A stretch of DNA of 64,000 bases. It comes from DATKFM01 sp046154965. Its GTDB lineage: Bacteria; Pseudomonadota; Alphaproteobacteria; Dongiales; Dongiaceae. Of the stretch, positions 23,241 through 32,091 are shown in pieces. Every line of letters begins with the position of its first letter. Position 1 is the first letter of the stretch. The notes under the pieces were generated by a model, which was not told the origin of the DNA, did not search any database, and was given only the letters and a program-made list of their open reading frames with translations. The stretch is from positions 6,560-70,559 of the forward strand of contig JBJXDY010000058.1 of assembly GCA_046154965.1 (NCBI GenBank), in the 5' to 3' direction. The position numbers were made by a program, and so were the translations under genes.

Positions 23241-25397
23241 TCAGGCCGCTTTCCGGCGGCGGCGGATAAATCCAAGTATCTCGGAGGCGGCGAGCGGGAT
23301 GTTGGTTCCCGGACCGTAGATGGCGGCGACACCCGCCTTCATCAGGTAGTCGTAGTCCTGTGGCGGAATCACGCCGCCGCAGATGACCAGGATGTCGTCG
23401 GCGCCGGCGGCACGCAGGGCGGCGACGAGTTGCGGCACCAGCGTCTTGTGGCCGGCGGCCTGCGACGAGACGCCGATGACGTGCACGTCGTTCTCGATCG
23501 CCTGGCGGGCCGCTTCTTCCGGCGTCTGGAACAGCGGCCCGATGTCCACGTCGAAGCCGATGTCGGCAAAGGCGGTGGCGATGATCTTGGCGCCGCGGTC
23601 ATGGCCGTCCTGGCCCAGCTTCACCACCAGCAGGCGCGGCCGGCGGCCCTCTTCCTCGGCGAAGCCGAGAACTTCCGCTTGAATGCGCTGGAAGCCAATA
23701 TCGCCGGCATAGGCAGCGCCGTAGACGCCGGAGATGCTGCGGGTGGTGGCGCGGTGGCGGGTGAAGATCTTCTCCAGGGCGTCGGAGATCTCGCCGACGG
23801 TGGCGCGGGCGCGGGTCGCGTCGATGGAAATCGCCAAGAGATTACCCTGGCCGATGGAGGCCGCGTGGGTCAGCGCATCCAGCGCGGCGCGGCATTTGCT
23901 TTCGTCACGGGTGGCGCGGATATTGCGCAGCCGGGCGATCTGCTGATCCCGCACCCTGGTGTTGTCGATGTCAAGCAGATGCAGGTCCTTGGCGGGCTCG
24001 CCGTCGGACTGGTATTTGTTGACGCCGACGATCACGTCCTCGCCGCGGTCGATACGGGCCTGGCGCCGCGCCGCGGATTCCTCGATGCGCAGCTTCGGCA
24101 TGCCGGACTCGACCGCCTTGGTCATGCCGCCCATCGCCTCCACTTCGCCGATCAGCTTCATTGCTTCGGCGGCGAGGCTGGCGGTCAGCGACTCCACGTA
24201 GTAGCTGCCGCCCAGGGGATCGATGACATGCGCAATTCCCGTTTCCTCCTGCAAGATCAGCTGGGTGTTGCGGGCGATGCGGGCGGAGAACGGCGTCGGC
24301 AGCGCGATGGCTTCGTCGAGGGCGTTGGTGTGCAGCGACTGCGTGCCGCCCAACACGGCCGCCATCGCCTCGATCGTGGTGCGGATGACGTTGTTGTAGG
24401 GATCCTGCTCGGTGAGGCTGACGCCCGAGGTCTGGCAATGGGTGCGCAGCGCCAGGCTGGCCGGATTCTTCGGCGCATGCTCGGCCATCAGCCGCGCCCA
24501 GAGCAGCCGCGCGGCCCGCAGCTTCGCCACTTCCATGAAAAAGTTCATGCCGATGGCGAAGAAAAAGGAAAGCCTCGGCGCGAAATCGTCGATCTTCAGG
24601 CCGCGGGACAGCGCCGCGCGCACATAGTCGAGACCGTCGGCCAGGGTGAAGGCCAGCTCCTGCACCGCCGTGGCACCCGCTTCCTGCATGTGATAGCCGG
24701 AGATCGAGATCGAGTTGAACTTCGGCATGTTGCGCGCGGTGTATTCGATGATGTCGGCGACGATGCGCATCGACGGCGCGGGCGGATAGATGTAGGTGTT
24801 GCGGACCATGAACTCCTTGAGGATGTCGTTCTGGATGGTCCCCGAGAGTTTTTCCGCCGGCACGCCCTGCTCTTCCGCGGCGACGATGTAGCCGGCGAGC
24901 ACCGGCAGCACCGCGCCGTTCATGGTCATGGACACGCTCATGCGGTCGAGCGGGATGCCGTCGAACAGGATCTTCATATCCTCGACGGAATCGATGGCGA
25001 CGCCCGCCTTGCCCACATCGCCGACGACGCGCGGATGATCGGAGTCATAGCCGCGATGGGTGGCGAGATCGAACGCCACCGACAGGCCCATCTGCCCGGC
25101 GGCAAGATTGGCGCGGTAGAAGGCGTTGGACTCTTCCGCCGTCGAGAAGCCGGCATATTGGCGAACGGTCCACGGACGATTTGCGTACATTGTGGCGCGC
25201 GGGCCACGCAAGTAGGGCGGGAATCCCGGCAGCGTACTTACATCGCCGAGCGCTTCCAGATCGGCAGCCGTATAGAGCGGCTTAACGGGAATTCCTTCCG
25301 GAGTCTGCCAGACCAGCGAATCAGCGGCCTCTCCGCCCAGCTCCTTGCGGGCCAGAGAACCCCAGTCCGCCAATGTCTTGCGCGGAAAATCCGCCAA
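23241..25397 (-). CDS. scpA: Methylmalonyl-CoA mutase, B12-binding large subunit
   Basis: A 718-residue adenosylcobalamin enzyme that interconverts (R)-methylmalonyl-CoA and succinyl-CoA for propionate use. The catalytic barrel shows GFPPYLRGPRATMYANRPWT, GLSVAFDLATHRGYDSDHP and IYPPAPSMRIVADI. The C-terminal cobalamin domain has the DxHxxG motif in KLGQDGHDRGAKII and GVSSQAAGHKTL. I place the start at TTG (25397), which is preceded by a perfect AGGAGG and gives the usual family length. The upstream in-frame extension of 52 residues has no similarity to the family. No small mutB-type subunit is adjacent; the single-polypeptide form is usual in alphaproteobacteria. MeaB lies 16 kb away. Confidence 0.96.
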   Translation of the reverse strand: MADFPRKTLADWGSLARKELGGEAADSLVWQTPEGIPVKPLYTAADLEALGDVSTLPGFPPYLRGPRATMYANRPWTVRQYAGFSTAEESNAFYRANLAAGQMGLSVAFDLATHRGYDSDHPRVVGDVGKAGVAIDSVEDMKILFDGIPLDRMSVSMTMNGAVLPVLAGYIVAAEEQGVPAEKLSGTIQNDILKEFMVRNTYIYPPAPSMRIVADIIEYTARNMPKFNSISISGYHMQEAGATAVQELAFTLADGLDYVRAALSRGLKIDDFAPRLSFFFAIGMNFFMEVAKLRAARLLWARLMAEHAPKNPASLALRTHCQTSGVSLTEQDPYNNVIRTTIEAMAAVLGGTQSLHTNALDEAIALPTPFSARIARNTQLILQEETGIAHVIDPLGGSYYVESLTASLAAEAMKLIGEVEAMGGMTKAVESGMPKLRIEESAARRQARIDRGEDVIVGVNKYQSDGEPAKDLHLLDIDNTRVRDQQIARLRNIRATRDESKCRAALDALTHAASIGQGNLLAISIDATRARATVGEISDALEKIFTRHRATTRSISGVYGAAYAGDIGFQRIQAEVLGFAEEEGRRPRLLVVKLGQDGHDRGAKIIATAFADIGFDVDIGPLFQTPEEAARQAIENDVHVIGVSSQAAGHKTLVPQLVAALRAAGADDILVICGGVIPPQDYDYLMKAGVAAIYGPGTNIPLAASEILGFIRRRRKAA

Positions 25398-25403
25398 TGC
25401 CGG

Positions 25404-25409
25404 CCTCCT
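25404..25409 (-). promoter_or_regulatory. Ribosome-binding site deciding the TTG start of the mutase
   Basis: On the minus strand AGGAGG, six bases, then TTG GCG GAT. The match to the anti-Shine-Dalgarno sequence is complete, and no ATG or GTG in this frame is better placed. Confidence 0.8.
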
Positions 25410-25624
25410 GATTAACAGATTGGAAAGTATAACGCGGGCGCCGCGATGGCGTCTACGAAAGGGCGGGCCAATTTTGTGTTTTGCCGCGAATGCCGCAGGA
25501 AAACCCCGGTTCCACGAACTATTTACCATATCGAAGGCAACCGCCGGCCCCAAGAATCATTTAACCGGGGCGTGGCAAGTTATGCCCGCGATCGCCACCT
25601 ATTACAGTCGAAGGACCCCTTACC

Positions 25625-26077
25625 GTGCGTACCGGCCCGCTAACCATGTTTCGAGCGCTGCCGCTTCTGGCCCTGACATTCTTCCTGACGGGCTGCGGCA
25701 CCAACGTCATGTGGCTGCTCTCGGAAGAGAGCCGGATCATGGCCGAGGCCGATCCGCTGGTGGTCTCCGCCGAGCAAGCCGGCAACGGGCTGGAAATGCC
25801 GGTCTACGCGGCCGAAGACACCAAGAACGCCGCCTGCGACTTCCTGCATCGCGCCGTGTTTGACCGGTTTGCGCGGGATCCAGGTTTCTTCGAGCAGTTC
25901 GCCTCCGACCTGTCGAGCGCCGTCGTGCTGATGCTGCCGATCGCCCAGGTGGAAGACTGCGCCGAGGCTTTCGCGGCCTACAGCGCCGCGGTCGACACGC
26001 TGGCCGCCTCCATGAGCGATGCGGCGAAACTGCCGGGCTCGGATCAGACGGCCGGCGACGAGAGCAGCATCAATTGA
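25625..26077 (+). CDS. Small lipoprotein of unknown function
   Basis: A 150-residue product with a hydrophobic leader and lipobox FLTGC at about residues 19-23, giving mature CGTNVMWLLSEE. Cysteines in NAACDFLH and VEDCAEAF could form a disulfide. No family recognised. GTG start behind AAGGA; an ATG seven codons downstream is the alternative. Its last 8 bases overlap the convergent cyclase gene. The 227-base gap before it (25398-25624) shows no other feature. Confidence 0.6.
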   Translation: MRTGPLTMFRALPLLALTFFLTGCGTNVMWLLSEESRIMAEADPLVVSAEQAGNGLEMPVYAAEDTKNAACDFLHRAVFDRFARDPGFFEQFASDLSSAVVLMLPIAQVEDCAEAFAAYSAAVDTLAASMSDAAKLPGSDQTAGDESSIN

Positions 26078-27887
26078 CCGTCAGCGCCGGCGCAGCCGTC
26101 GCCGGTTGAGACCGCAGGCGGTGAAAGGCGATCGCCCGGTCGAAGCCCCTGATGTCCACCGACTCCCGGGACAGTTCCTGATCCCTCAGAACCTCGGCGA
26201 CCGCCGGATCTCCAACCATTTCCGCTGACAGCACGATATCGCCGCCGGTGCTTTCGCCCTGCAGACGCGAGGCAAGATTGACCGTCGAGCCGAAGTAATC
26301 GAGGCGGTCGTTCAGGGTGACGGCGATGCAGGGCCCGGCATGAAGCCCGAGCTTGATAGTAATGGCATCGCCGCCTTGGTCGGCATTGAACCGGCTGACT
26401 TGCTTCTGGATGGCGATGGCGGCGCGCGCCGCTTTTGCCGGATCGGCAAAGGCGGCCATGACCGCATCGCCGATGGTCTTGACGATGGCGCCGTCGTTCT
26501 CGCGGATGATGGCGGCGAGAAAGGCGAAGTGGTCGCGCACCAGGCGATAGGCATGGGCATCCCCGACCTTTTCGTAGAAAGCGGTGGAACTCTTCAGGTC
26601 GGTGAACATCAGCGCGATCTTCGCCACGCCCACATCGTCGCCAGGCCGCAGCGCTTCGCTGGCGAAGAGATCGCGGAAGGCCTGCAATGTGGTGATGCGG
26701 TCGGCGGTCAGTGCATCCTGCACCCAGGCGCGGTCCTCGATGATGAAGGTGAGCGGCCGGCGCGTGCGGTTGACCAGGCGGATGAAGCCCGGCGTTGCCG
26801 CACTGCCGCTGCGCACCGCCGCGTCCTCGATCACCACCTCCGGGAAACCGCCGACGGCCCAGGAAATCTCCAGCTCCGGCCCGGGCTCCAGCGTCCGCAG
26901 GCGGTAGTCGCCCGGGCGGAGCAGCGCCTTCACCTCCCGCGTGGCGCCGGCCGCCACGGTGATGTTCAGGCGGATGTGGGGCGTCGACATCGGCCCGAAC
27001 AGGCAATACTGGCCGGACACCACGTCGCGCACGCCAGGCGCCGGGCGGAAACTCGCTTCCAGGTTCTTGGCGAAATCGCGGTCGTAGTCGATGTTGCAGG
27101 AGGTGCAATGGGCGCCGGTGGGCATCTGATCCAGCGACGCCGAGGACGATTTCGCCACCCGGCAGCGGGGACAGAGCAGATCCCAGCGCAGTTCCAGCAA
27201 GCCCGCCTGCACCGCCTGCAGGCAAAGCTCCACCGCCTCGCGCTGGCCGATCTTCCATTCCCGGGCCAGCCTCAGCGGCCGCACCTGCCAGAGATCCACC
27301 TCCTGGGCCTTCAGCACGTAGTCGGCCAGGCGCTGGCCCAAGCCATGGCCGTTGGGCGTGGCGTCGATGGCTTTCACCATCTGCGCCACGCGGCCTTGCG
27401 TGGCCGCATCGACCGGCGGCGGCTCATAGGCGAAAGGCTCCGGCCGCTGGCCCTGGGCGAAGGCGTCGGCCTCCGCCGCCAGCTTGGCGAAGGTGCGGCC
27501 GGCCTTTTCCAGGAATCCGCCGGCCAGCAGCAGGCGGCCCAGAATGCCGGAGGGCACCGCCTCCAGCTTATAGACGCCGCGGCTGCCGCCGCCTTCCGGC
27601 GTCAGCTCGAAGGTGGCGCAGAGGGTACGGAACGGGCCGTTGCGGAAGTCACGGCAATGCTCGAACCACTGCTCGGAGATCCAGTTTACCGGGCGCTCCT
27701 GCCACTCGATTGTGATCGGCCCCTTGCGCAGGCGGCCGGCGAAATCCACGGAACCATCGGGGCGCGGCGTCTCGATGATCTCGTGCTTCGGCAACGCCGC
27801 CGCCTCGTTGAAGCGGGCGGTGTCGGCCATCGACGGCCAGATCGCGGCCGGCGGCGAGGCGAATTTCCACTCCCAAACCCGTTGCAT
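26070..27887 (-). CDS. DUF5939-type class III adenylate/guanylate cyclase
   Basis: A 605-residue protein. The N-terminal half (SRPBCC/DUF5939-like) begins with MQRVWEWKF and includes two CxxC pairs about 25 residues apart (LLCPRCRV and HCTSCNI) that may bind zinc. The C-terminal cyclase catalytic domain has the metal aspartates in LMFTDLKSST and the GDAVMAAF loop, so both metal ligands are kept. It presumably makes cAMP or cGMP in response to a bound ligand; nucleotide choice cannot be decided from these motifs alone. No membrane segments, so cytosolic. It converges on the lipoprotein gene. Confidence 0.85.
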   Translation of the reverse strand: MQRVWEWKFASPPAAIWPSMADTARFNEAAALPKHEIIETPRPDGSVDFAGRLRKGPITIEWQERPVNWISEQWFEHCRDFRNGPFRTLCATFELTPEGGGSRGVYKLEAVPSGILGRLLLAGGFLEKAGRTFAKLAAEADAFAQGQRPEPFAYEPPPVDAATQGRVAQMVKAIDATPNGHGLGQRLADYVLKAQEVDLWQVRPLRLAREWKIGQREAVELCLQAVQAGLLELRWDLLCPRCRVAKSSSASLDQMPTGAHCTSCNIDYDRDFAKNLEASFRPAPGVRDVVSGQYCLFGPMSTPHIRLNITVAAGATREVKALLRPGDYRLRTLEPGPELEISWAVGGFPEVVIEDAAVRSGSAATPGFIRLVNRTRRPLTFIIEDRAWVQDALTADRITTLQAFRDLFASEALRPGDDVGVAKIALMFTDLKSSTAFYEKVGDAHAYRLVRDHFAFLAAIIRENDGAIVKTIGDAVMAAFADPAKAARAAIAIQKQVSRFNADQGGDAITIKLGLHAGPCIAVTLNDRLDYFGSTVNLASRLQGESTGGDIVLSAEMVGDPAVAEVLRDQELSRESVDIRGFDRAIAFHRLRSQPATAAPALTVN

Positions 27888-27986
27888 GGATGACGTCCCT
27901 CGCCCTGATTCAGCCGCAAGGCCCGGCGGCGCTTCTTCACATACGGGCGAAGGCCCGCGGCGGATGCTTTATCCCCAGGCTCACTT

Positions 27987-28883
27987 TTACCAGCAGAGTT
28001 CGCCGGATAGATAGCGCGGCGTGGCGCCCTCGCGCCGGCAGAGGGCGGCAAAAGCCGGCAAATCCAGGCTGTTGCCACAGATCAGCTCCGCTCCATGGAT
28101 GCCGCCAAGAATGAACAGGCTGTCGATGCCGGCCCGCGTCGCGCCGGCGATATCGGTGCGCAGGGAATCGCCGACGGCGAGGATGCGCCCGTGCGGCGGC
28201 GACCCCAGCGCGGCCAGGCAGCGCTCATAGACCTCCGGATGGGGCTTGCCGAAATAGTGCACCTTGCCGCCCAGCGCCTCGTAGCGGGCGGCGATGGCGC
28301 CGGCGCAGATTTCCCTGATATCGCCCCGCACCACCACCAGATCGGGATTGGCGCAGATCAGAGGCAGATTCCGCGCCCGGAGTTGCCGCAGCAGCGGCTC
28401 ATAGTCGGCGACGGTCTCCGCCGGCCCGTCGGTGCCGCTGAGGAGTGCGAAATCCGCAACGGCCGGATCGCCGGTCCAGTCCAGATCCAACCCCGCCAGC
28501 AGGCTGCGATCTTTCGGCGGTACGATGGCCAGGGCGCGGCGGCCGAGCCCGGCACCCCGGCCGTCGCCGCGGCGGCTCAGCGCCAGCCAGGTTTCCTCGC
28601 CGGAGGAATGAATGACATCGTAGAGATCGGGCGTGATGCCGAGTTCCGCCGAGCGCTCCGCAACGGCGCTGGCACGCCGGGGGCCATTGGACAGGATGCC
28701 TACGCGCTTGCCCGCCGCCTTCAGTTCCCGCAATGCGGCAATAGCGGCGGGAAAAGCCCTCACGCCATTATGCAGGACGCCCCAGAGATCCAGCAGATAA
28801 ACATCGTAGGCGCCGGCAATCTCCTGGAGGCCGGCAATCGTCTGCGATTGGCCGGGCGCCATGGGTGAGGATTGAGCGGCCAT
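27987..28883 (-). CDS. HAD-superfamily class IIA hydrolase (TIGR01459-type, NagD-like)
   Basis: A 298-residue phosphatase-like protein. Motif I appears as YLLDLWGVLHNG, motif II as ILSNGPRR, the lysine motif as HYFGKPHPEVYE and motif IV as AVGDSLRTDIAGA. Class IIA cap proteins act on small phosphorylated metabolites such as nucleoside monophosphates; the substrate here is unknown. Its ATG shares a base with the pyrD stop (TAATG), so it is translated with pyrD. That hints at a nucleotide-related housekeeping role, which is inference. Confidence 0.85.
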   Translation of the reverse strand: MAAQSSPMAPGQSQTIAGLQEIAGAYDVYLLDLWGVLHNGVRAFPAAIAALRELKAAGKRVGILSNGPRRASAVAERSAELGITPDLYDVIHSSGEETWLALSRRGDGRGAGLGRRALAIVPPKDRSLLAGLDLDWTGDPAVADFALLSGTDGPAETVADYEPLLRQLRARNLPLICANPDLVVVRGDIREICAGAIAARYEALGGKVHYFGKPHPEVYERCLAALGSPPHGRILAVGDSLRTDIAGATRAGIDSLFILGGIHGAELICGNSLDLPAFAALCRREGATPRYLSGELCW

Positions 28884-29953
28884 TATCCGGCCGCCCGGCA
28901 GCGGTGGTCGGCGCCGACGGCATCGGCCACGCTGGCGAAGCCGTCGCGGCGCAGGAGCTGCGCCAGCTCGTCCTTGAGGCGCTGCAGCAAGCCCGGCCCC
29001 TGATAGACCAGCGCCGTGTAGAGCTGCACCAGGGACGCGCCGGCCCGGATCTTGCCATAGGCATCCTTGCCGCTGAAAATCCCGCCGACTCCGATCAGCG
29101 GCATGCGGCCCTCCGTCAGGCGGTAAACCAGGCGGAGCACTTCTGTAGACAGCGTGTAGAGCGGCGCGCCGCTGAGGCCGCCCAACTCGCTCACATGGGG
29201 ACCGTGGAGCGACGAAGGCCGCTCTATGGTTGTATTGCCGATGATAAGCCCGTCGACCGAACGGGCCGCGGCCACCGCCGCGATGTCCCGCAGTTCGGCC
29301 TCGCCGAGATCGGGCGCCAGCTTCAGCAGCAGCGGCGGCGCGACGCCGGCGTCGCCGCGCGCGCGCAGCACCGCGGCGATCAATGAGTCAAGAATCTCAG
29401 CCGATTGCAGGGCCCGCAGGCCGGGCGTGTTCGGCGAGGAGACATTGATCACCAGGTAATCGGCAAAGGGCGCCAGGGCGCGAACACCGGCCGCATAGTC
29501 GGCCTCCGCCTCGCCTTGCTTATTCTTGCCAAGATTGACGCCGACGATACCATCGCGCCGATTCAGACGCTTTTCCAGGCGCCGCCGGGCCTGCGGCAAG
29601 CCGCCGCTGTTGAAGCCCATGCGGTTGATAAGAGCATTATCCTCTGGAAGCCGGAACAGGCGCGGCTTGGGATTGCCGGATTGCGGCTTCGGCGTGATAC
29701 TGCCGACTTCGACGAAGCCAAAGCCCATTTGCGTCAGCGAGTCGAATACTTCCGCATCTTTATCGAAACCGGCCGCCATGCCTATTGGATTTGGGAAGAT
29801 TCGATCCCAGATTCGCATACATAATACGGGATCATCGAACATCGGTTTCGACGGCCATAATCGCATCTTAAGCGCCGATATTGCGAGGCGATGGGCCAAC
29901 TCAGGCGGCAAGCGCCGCAGGACCGAGGTGCCGAGTGCAAATGCGTCTGACAT
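28883..29953 (-). CDS. pyrD: Dihydroorotate dehydrogenase (quinone), class 2
   Basis: A 356-residue FMN enzyme of pyrimidine synthesis that passes electrons to the quinone pool. The class 2 catalytic serine is in NVSSPNTPGLR. An N-terminal amphipathic extension (residues 1-40) and the FMN-binding segments FGFVEVGSITPKPQSGNP and IGVGGIFSGKDAY are present. The start ATG lacks an obvious Shine-Dalgarno sequence. The downstream HAD gene overlaps by TAATG. It is divergent from the S24 regulator across a 145-base AT-rich gap. Confidence 0.97.
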   Translation of the reverse strand: MSDAFALGTSVLRRLPPELAHRLAISALKMRLWPSKPMFDDPVLCMRIWDRIFPNPIGMAAGFDKDAEVFDSLTQMGFGFVEVGSITPKPQSGNPKPRLFRLPEDNALINRMGFNSGGLPQARRRLEKRLNRRDGIVGVNLGKNKQGEAEADYAAGVRALAPFADYLVINVSSPNTPGLRALQSAEILDSLIAAVLRARGDAGVAPPLLLKLAPDLGEAELRDIAAVAAARSVDGLIIGNTTIERPSSLHGPHVSELGGLSGAPLYTLSTEVLRLVYRLTEGRMPLIGVGGIFSGKDAYGKIRAGASLVQLYTALVYQGPGLLQRLKDELAQLLRRDGFASVADAVGADHRCRAAG

Positions 29954-30045
29954 TGTATAAATTCAGCTAGTTGTAAGCGTGCGACCTGTGGTAATGGGAC
30001 ACCAACAGAAGTAATCAATCCAAATAAAAGCACAATCCGCAATTG

Positions 30046-30065
30046 CTCAGGGCTAAATTCCTGAG
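30046..30065. promoter_or_regulatory. Operator-like inverted repeat before the S24 regulator gene
   Basis: CTCAGG, 8 bases, CCTGAG, a perfect 6-bp dyad, 33 bases upstream of the regulator start. Position and symmetry fit autoregulation by the S24/HTH protein; this is inference. Confidence 0.4.
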
Positions 30066-30098
30066 ACAGCGGACATGACCGGCAAGGAGTTTCGTCAA

Positions 30099-30731
30099 AT
30101 GATCCGACATGCTGAAATCTGGCGTGCCATCGATCGCCTGGCAGCGAAGCATGGCCTGACCGCATCCGGCTTGGCGCGGCGCGCCGGTCTGGATGCCACC
30201 GCGTTCAACAAGAGTAAGCGCAAGGGTCCGTCGGGCAAGCCCCGCTGGCCCAGCACCGAAAGCGTCGCCAAGATCCTGACGGCGACCGGCGAGACCATGG
30301 GCAGCTTCATCACCCTGCTGGGTGACAGGGCCGCCGCCGGCGCCCCGCGCTCCATCCCGCTGCTCGGTTATGCCAAGGCAGGAAATGCGGGTTTCTTCGA
30401 CGATCAGGGCTTTCCGGCCGGGCGCGGCTGGGACGATGCGGATTTCCCGGGGATTTCCGACGCCAGGGCCTATGCGCTGAAGATCAGCGGCGACAGCATG
30501 AAGCCGCTGTATCGCAGCGGCGATATCATTGTCGTATCGCCGCAAGCCTCGCTGCGCGCCGGCGACCGCGTCGTGCTCAAGACCCGCGGCGGCGAGGTGA
30601 TGGCGAAGGAACTGGTCCGCCAGAACGCGCAGCGCGTCGAACTGCGCTCGCTCAACCCCGACCATGGGGACCGGACGGTGCCCCGCGGCGACATCCAGTG
30701 GATGGCCCGCATCATCTGGGCCGAGCAATAA
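30099..30731 (+). CDS. HTH transcriptional regulator with S24 (LexA/CI-like) peptidase domain
   Basis: A 210-residue protein. The N-terminal helix-turn-helix (about residues 10-65, LAAKHGLTASGLARRAGLD) is followed by a linker and an S24 peptidase fold. The nucleophile serine is in ISGDSMKPLYRSGD and the general-base lysine lies about 40 residues later in GGEVMAKEL. The Ala-Gly pair in GYAKAGNAGFFDD is where the autocleavage site of relatives lies. I chose the ATG at 30099 because AAGGAG precedes it by 9 bases; an ATG 24 bases upstream is possible. No prophage genes surround it, so it is probably a resident stress regulator rather than a phage repressor. Confidence 0.85.
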   Translation: MIRHAEIWRAIDRLAAKHGLTASGLARRAGLDATAFNKSKRKGPSGKPRWPSTESVAKILTATGETMGSFITLLGDRAAAGAPRSIPLLGYAKAGNAGFFDDQGFPAGRGWDDADFPGISDARAYALKISGDSMKPLYRSGDIIVVSPQASLRAGDRVVLKTRGGEVMAKELVRQNAQRVELRSLNPDHGDRTVPRGDIQWMARIIWAEQ

Positions 30732-30789
30732 AACTTACAGCCCGGCCGGCGGCAGGAGCGATCTCCAGGCTGGCGCGCCGGGTTTTTGC

Positions 30790-30819
30790 TTGCCAAGCAT
30801 AGTAAAATATTCTTATAAT
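30790..30819 (+). promoter_or_regulatory. Strong sigma-70-type promoter
   Basis: TTGCCA, 18 bases, and an exact TATAAT, in an AT-rich island unlike the surrounding DNA. It reads into the small frame at 30836. Confidence 0.55.
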
Positions 30820-30835
30820 TGGATTTTCTGGAATC

Positions 30836-31120
30836 ATGCTCGCAAGGGCTTTGGGGATGAGTCTCCTCGGCGATTTGCATCGGGCCTATGACGGACCGCC
30901 GCCGGATGCGGCGCGGGTTGCCGCGCGGCTGGGCGGTCCTGAGCGATCGGCCGACATTGCCGATCGACGCCGGGCGCTATCCTGCGAATCGATGCTGAGG
31001 AGTGTGACAGCGCCGCAACCCGGCCTTGTATCGCCGATGAACACGCAGGCCGAGCTGCGCCGCTGGCGCGCCGCAGCACTCGCCTGCCGCAAAGCCGGGG
31101 CCGCGCGCAATCTGCCCTGA
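30836..31120 (+). CDS. Small hypothetical protein, 94 residues
   Basis: Not recognised. The frame begins 16 bases after a consensus promoter and shows alphaproteobacterial third-position GC bias. Segments include LLGDLHRAYDGPPPDAAR and a basic C-terminus (AELRRWRAAALACRKAG). An in-frame ATG at 30857 (MSLLGDL) is an equally good start. No signal peptide or membrane segment. Existence rests on promoter, length and codon use only. Confidence 0.4.
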   Translation: MLARALGMSLLGDLHRAYDGPPPDAARVAARLGGPERSADIADRRRALSCESMLRSVTAPQPGLVSPMNTQAELRRWRAAALACRKAGAARNLP

Positions 31121-31226
31121 CCTGCGGCGACCGCGCCGGCGGTTGCCAAGATTTTATCAGGCGATATGCTGCGCCCATCAGCCAAAACCAAGCGATCGGC
31201 GCGCGCGCAGGCAGCAAGGATTAGCC

Positions 31227-32066
31227 ATGAATGGTCAACATTATGTCGACGGCAAGTGGGTCGACGGAAATCCAACGGTTATGCGGGTCTGGGATCACGC
31301 CATCTGGATGGGAGCGGCGATCTTCGACGGCGCCCGCTGCTTTGAGGGCGTGACTCCCGATATCGAACTGCATTGTCAGCGTACATTGCGCTCGGCTGAG
31401 GCGCTGGGCCTCAAATCGCCGCTGTCGGCGAACGAGATCGAGGACCTGCTGCGGGAGGGCATCGCCAAATTTCCCAAGGGCACGGCGCTCTACCTGCGGC
31501 CATTCATGTATTCCGAGGATGGCTGGATGGAGCCTTTTCCAGAGAGCACCAAGCTGATCATCTCGGTGGTTGAGTACGCGATGCCCGATCCAACCAAGCC
31601 CTGCAGCGTCAGCTTCTCCAAATGGCGCCGGCCGTCGCCGGAGACGGCGCCAACCAACGCCAAGGCGGTCAGCCTCTATGCCCAGGCCGGGCGGGCTGCC
31701 CAGGATGCACGGTCGCGCGGATTCAACGAGGCGATCATGCTGGACCCCATGGGCAATGTGGCGGAGTTCAGCGCCGCCAATCTCTGGATCGCCAAGGACG
31801 GCGCCGCCCATACGCCGGTGCCGAACGGCACCTTCCTCAACGGCATCACCCGGCAGCGCACCATCCAGCTGCTGCGCAAGGCCGGCGTCGAGGTCTATGA
31901 GCGCACGTTGACGCCCAAGGACATACTGGAAGCGGACGAAATCTTCTCCAGCGGCAATTTCGGCAAGCTGATGCCGGTCACCCAGGTGGAGGACCGGCCA
32001 CTGCAGCCCGGCCCCATCTTCCGCAGGGCGCGGGAGCTTTATTGGGAGTTCGCGCACGGAGGCTAG
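31227..32066 (+). CDS. ilvE: Branched-chain aminotransferase family (class IV, PLP) protein
   Basis: A 279-residue fold-type IV aminotransferase. The PLP lysine is in TNAKAVSLYAQAGRA. GAAIFDGARCFEG near the N-terminus and GITRQRTIQLLRKAGVEVYER near the C-terminus are standard family blocks. The usual reaction is transamination of leucine, isoleucine and valine with 2-oxoglutarate. D-amino-acid aminotransferase or aminodeoxychorismate lyase activity cannot be excluded for this short (under 300 residues) branch. The ATG is preceded by CAAGGA; a longer upstream frame lacks similarity. Gap 31121-31226 has no feature that I can support. Confidence 0.85.
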   Translation: MNGQHYVDGKWVDGNPTVMRVWDHAIWMGAAIFDGARCFEGVTPDIELHCQRTLRSAEALGLKSPLSANEIEDLLREGIAKFPKGTALYLRPFMYSEDGWMEPFPESTKLIISVVEYAMPDPTKPCSVSFSKWRRPSPETAPTNAKAVSLYAQAGRAAQDARSRGFNEAIMLDPMGNVAEFSAANLWIAKDGAAHTPVPNGTFLNGITRQRTIQLLRKAGVEVYERTLTPKDILEADEIFSSGNFGKLMPVTQVEDRPLQPGPIFRRARELYWEFAHGG

Positions 32067-32091
32067 CGGCCTCGCGTCTAACGAGCGTCAA

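Noticed and set aside
30099..30731. S24 regulator as evidence of a prophage
   Set aside because: No integrase, terminase or structural phage genes lie on either side; neighbours are housekeeping genes.
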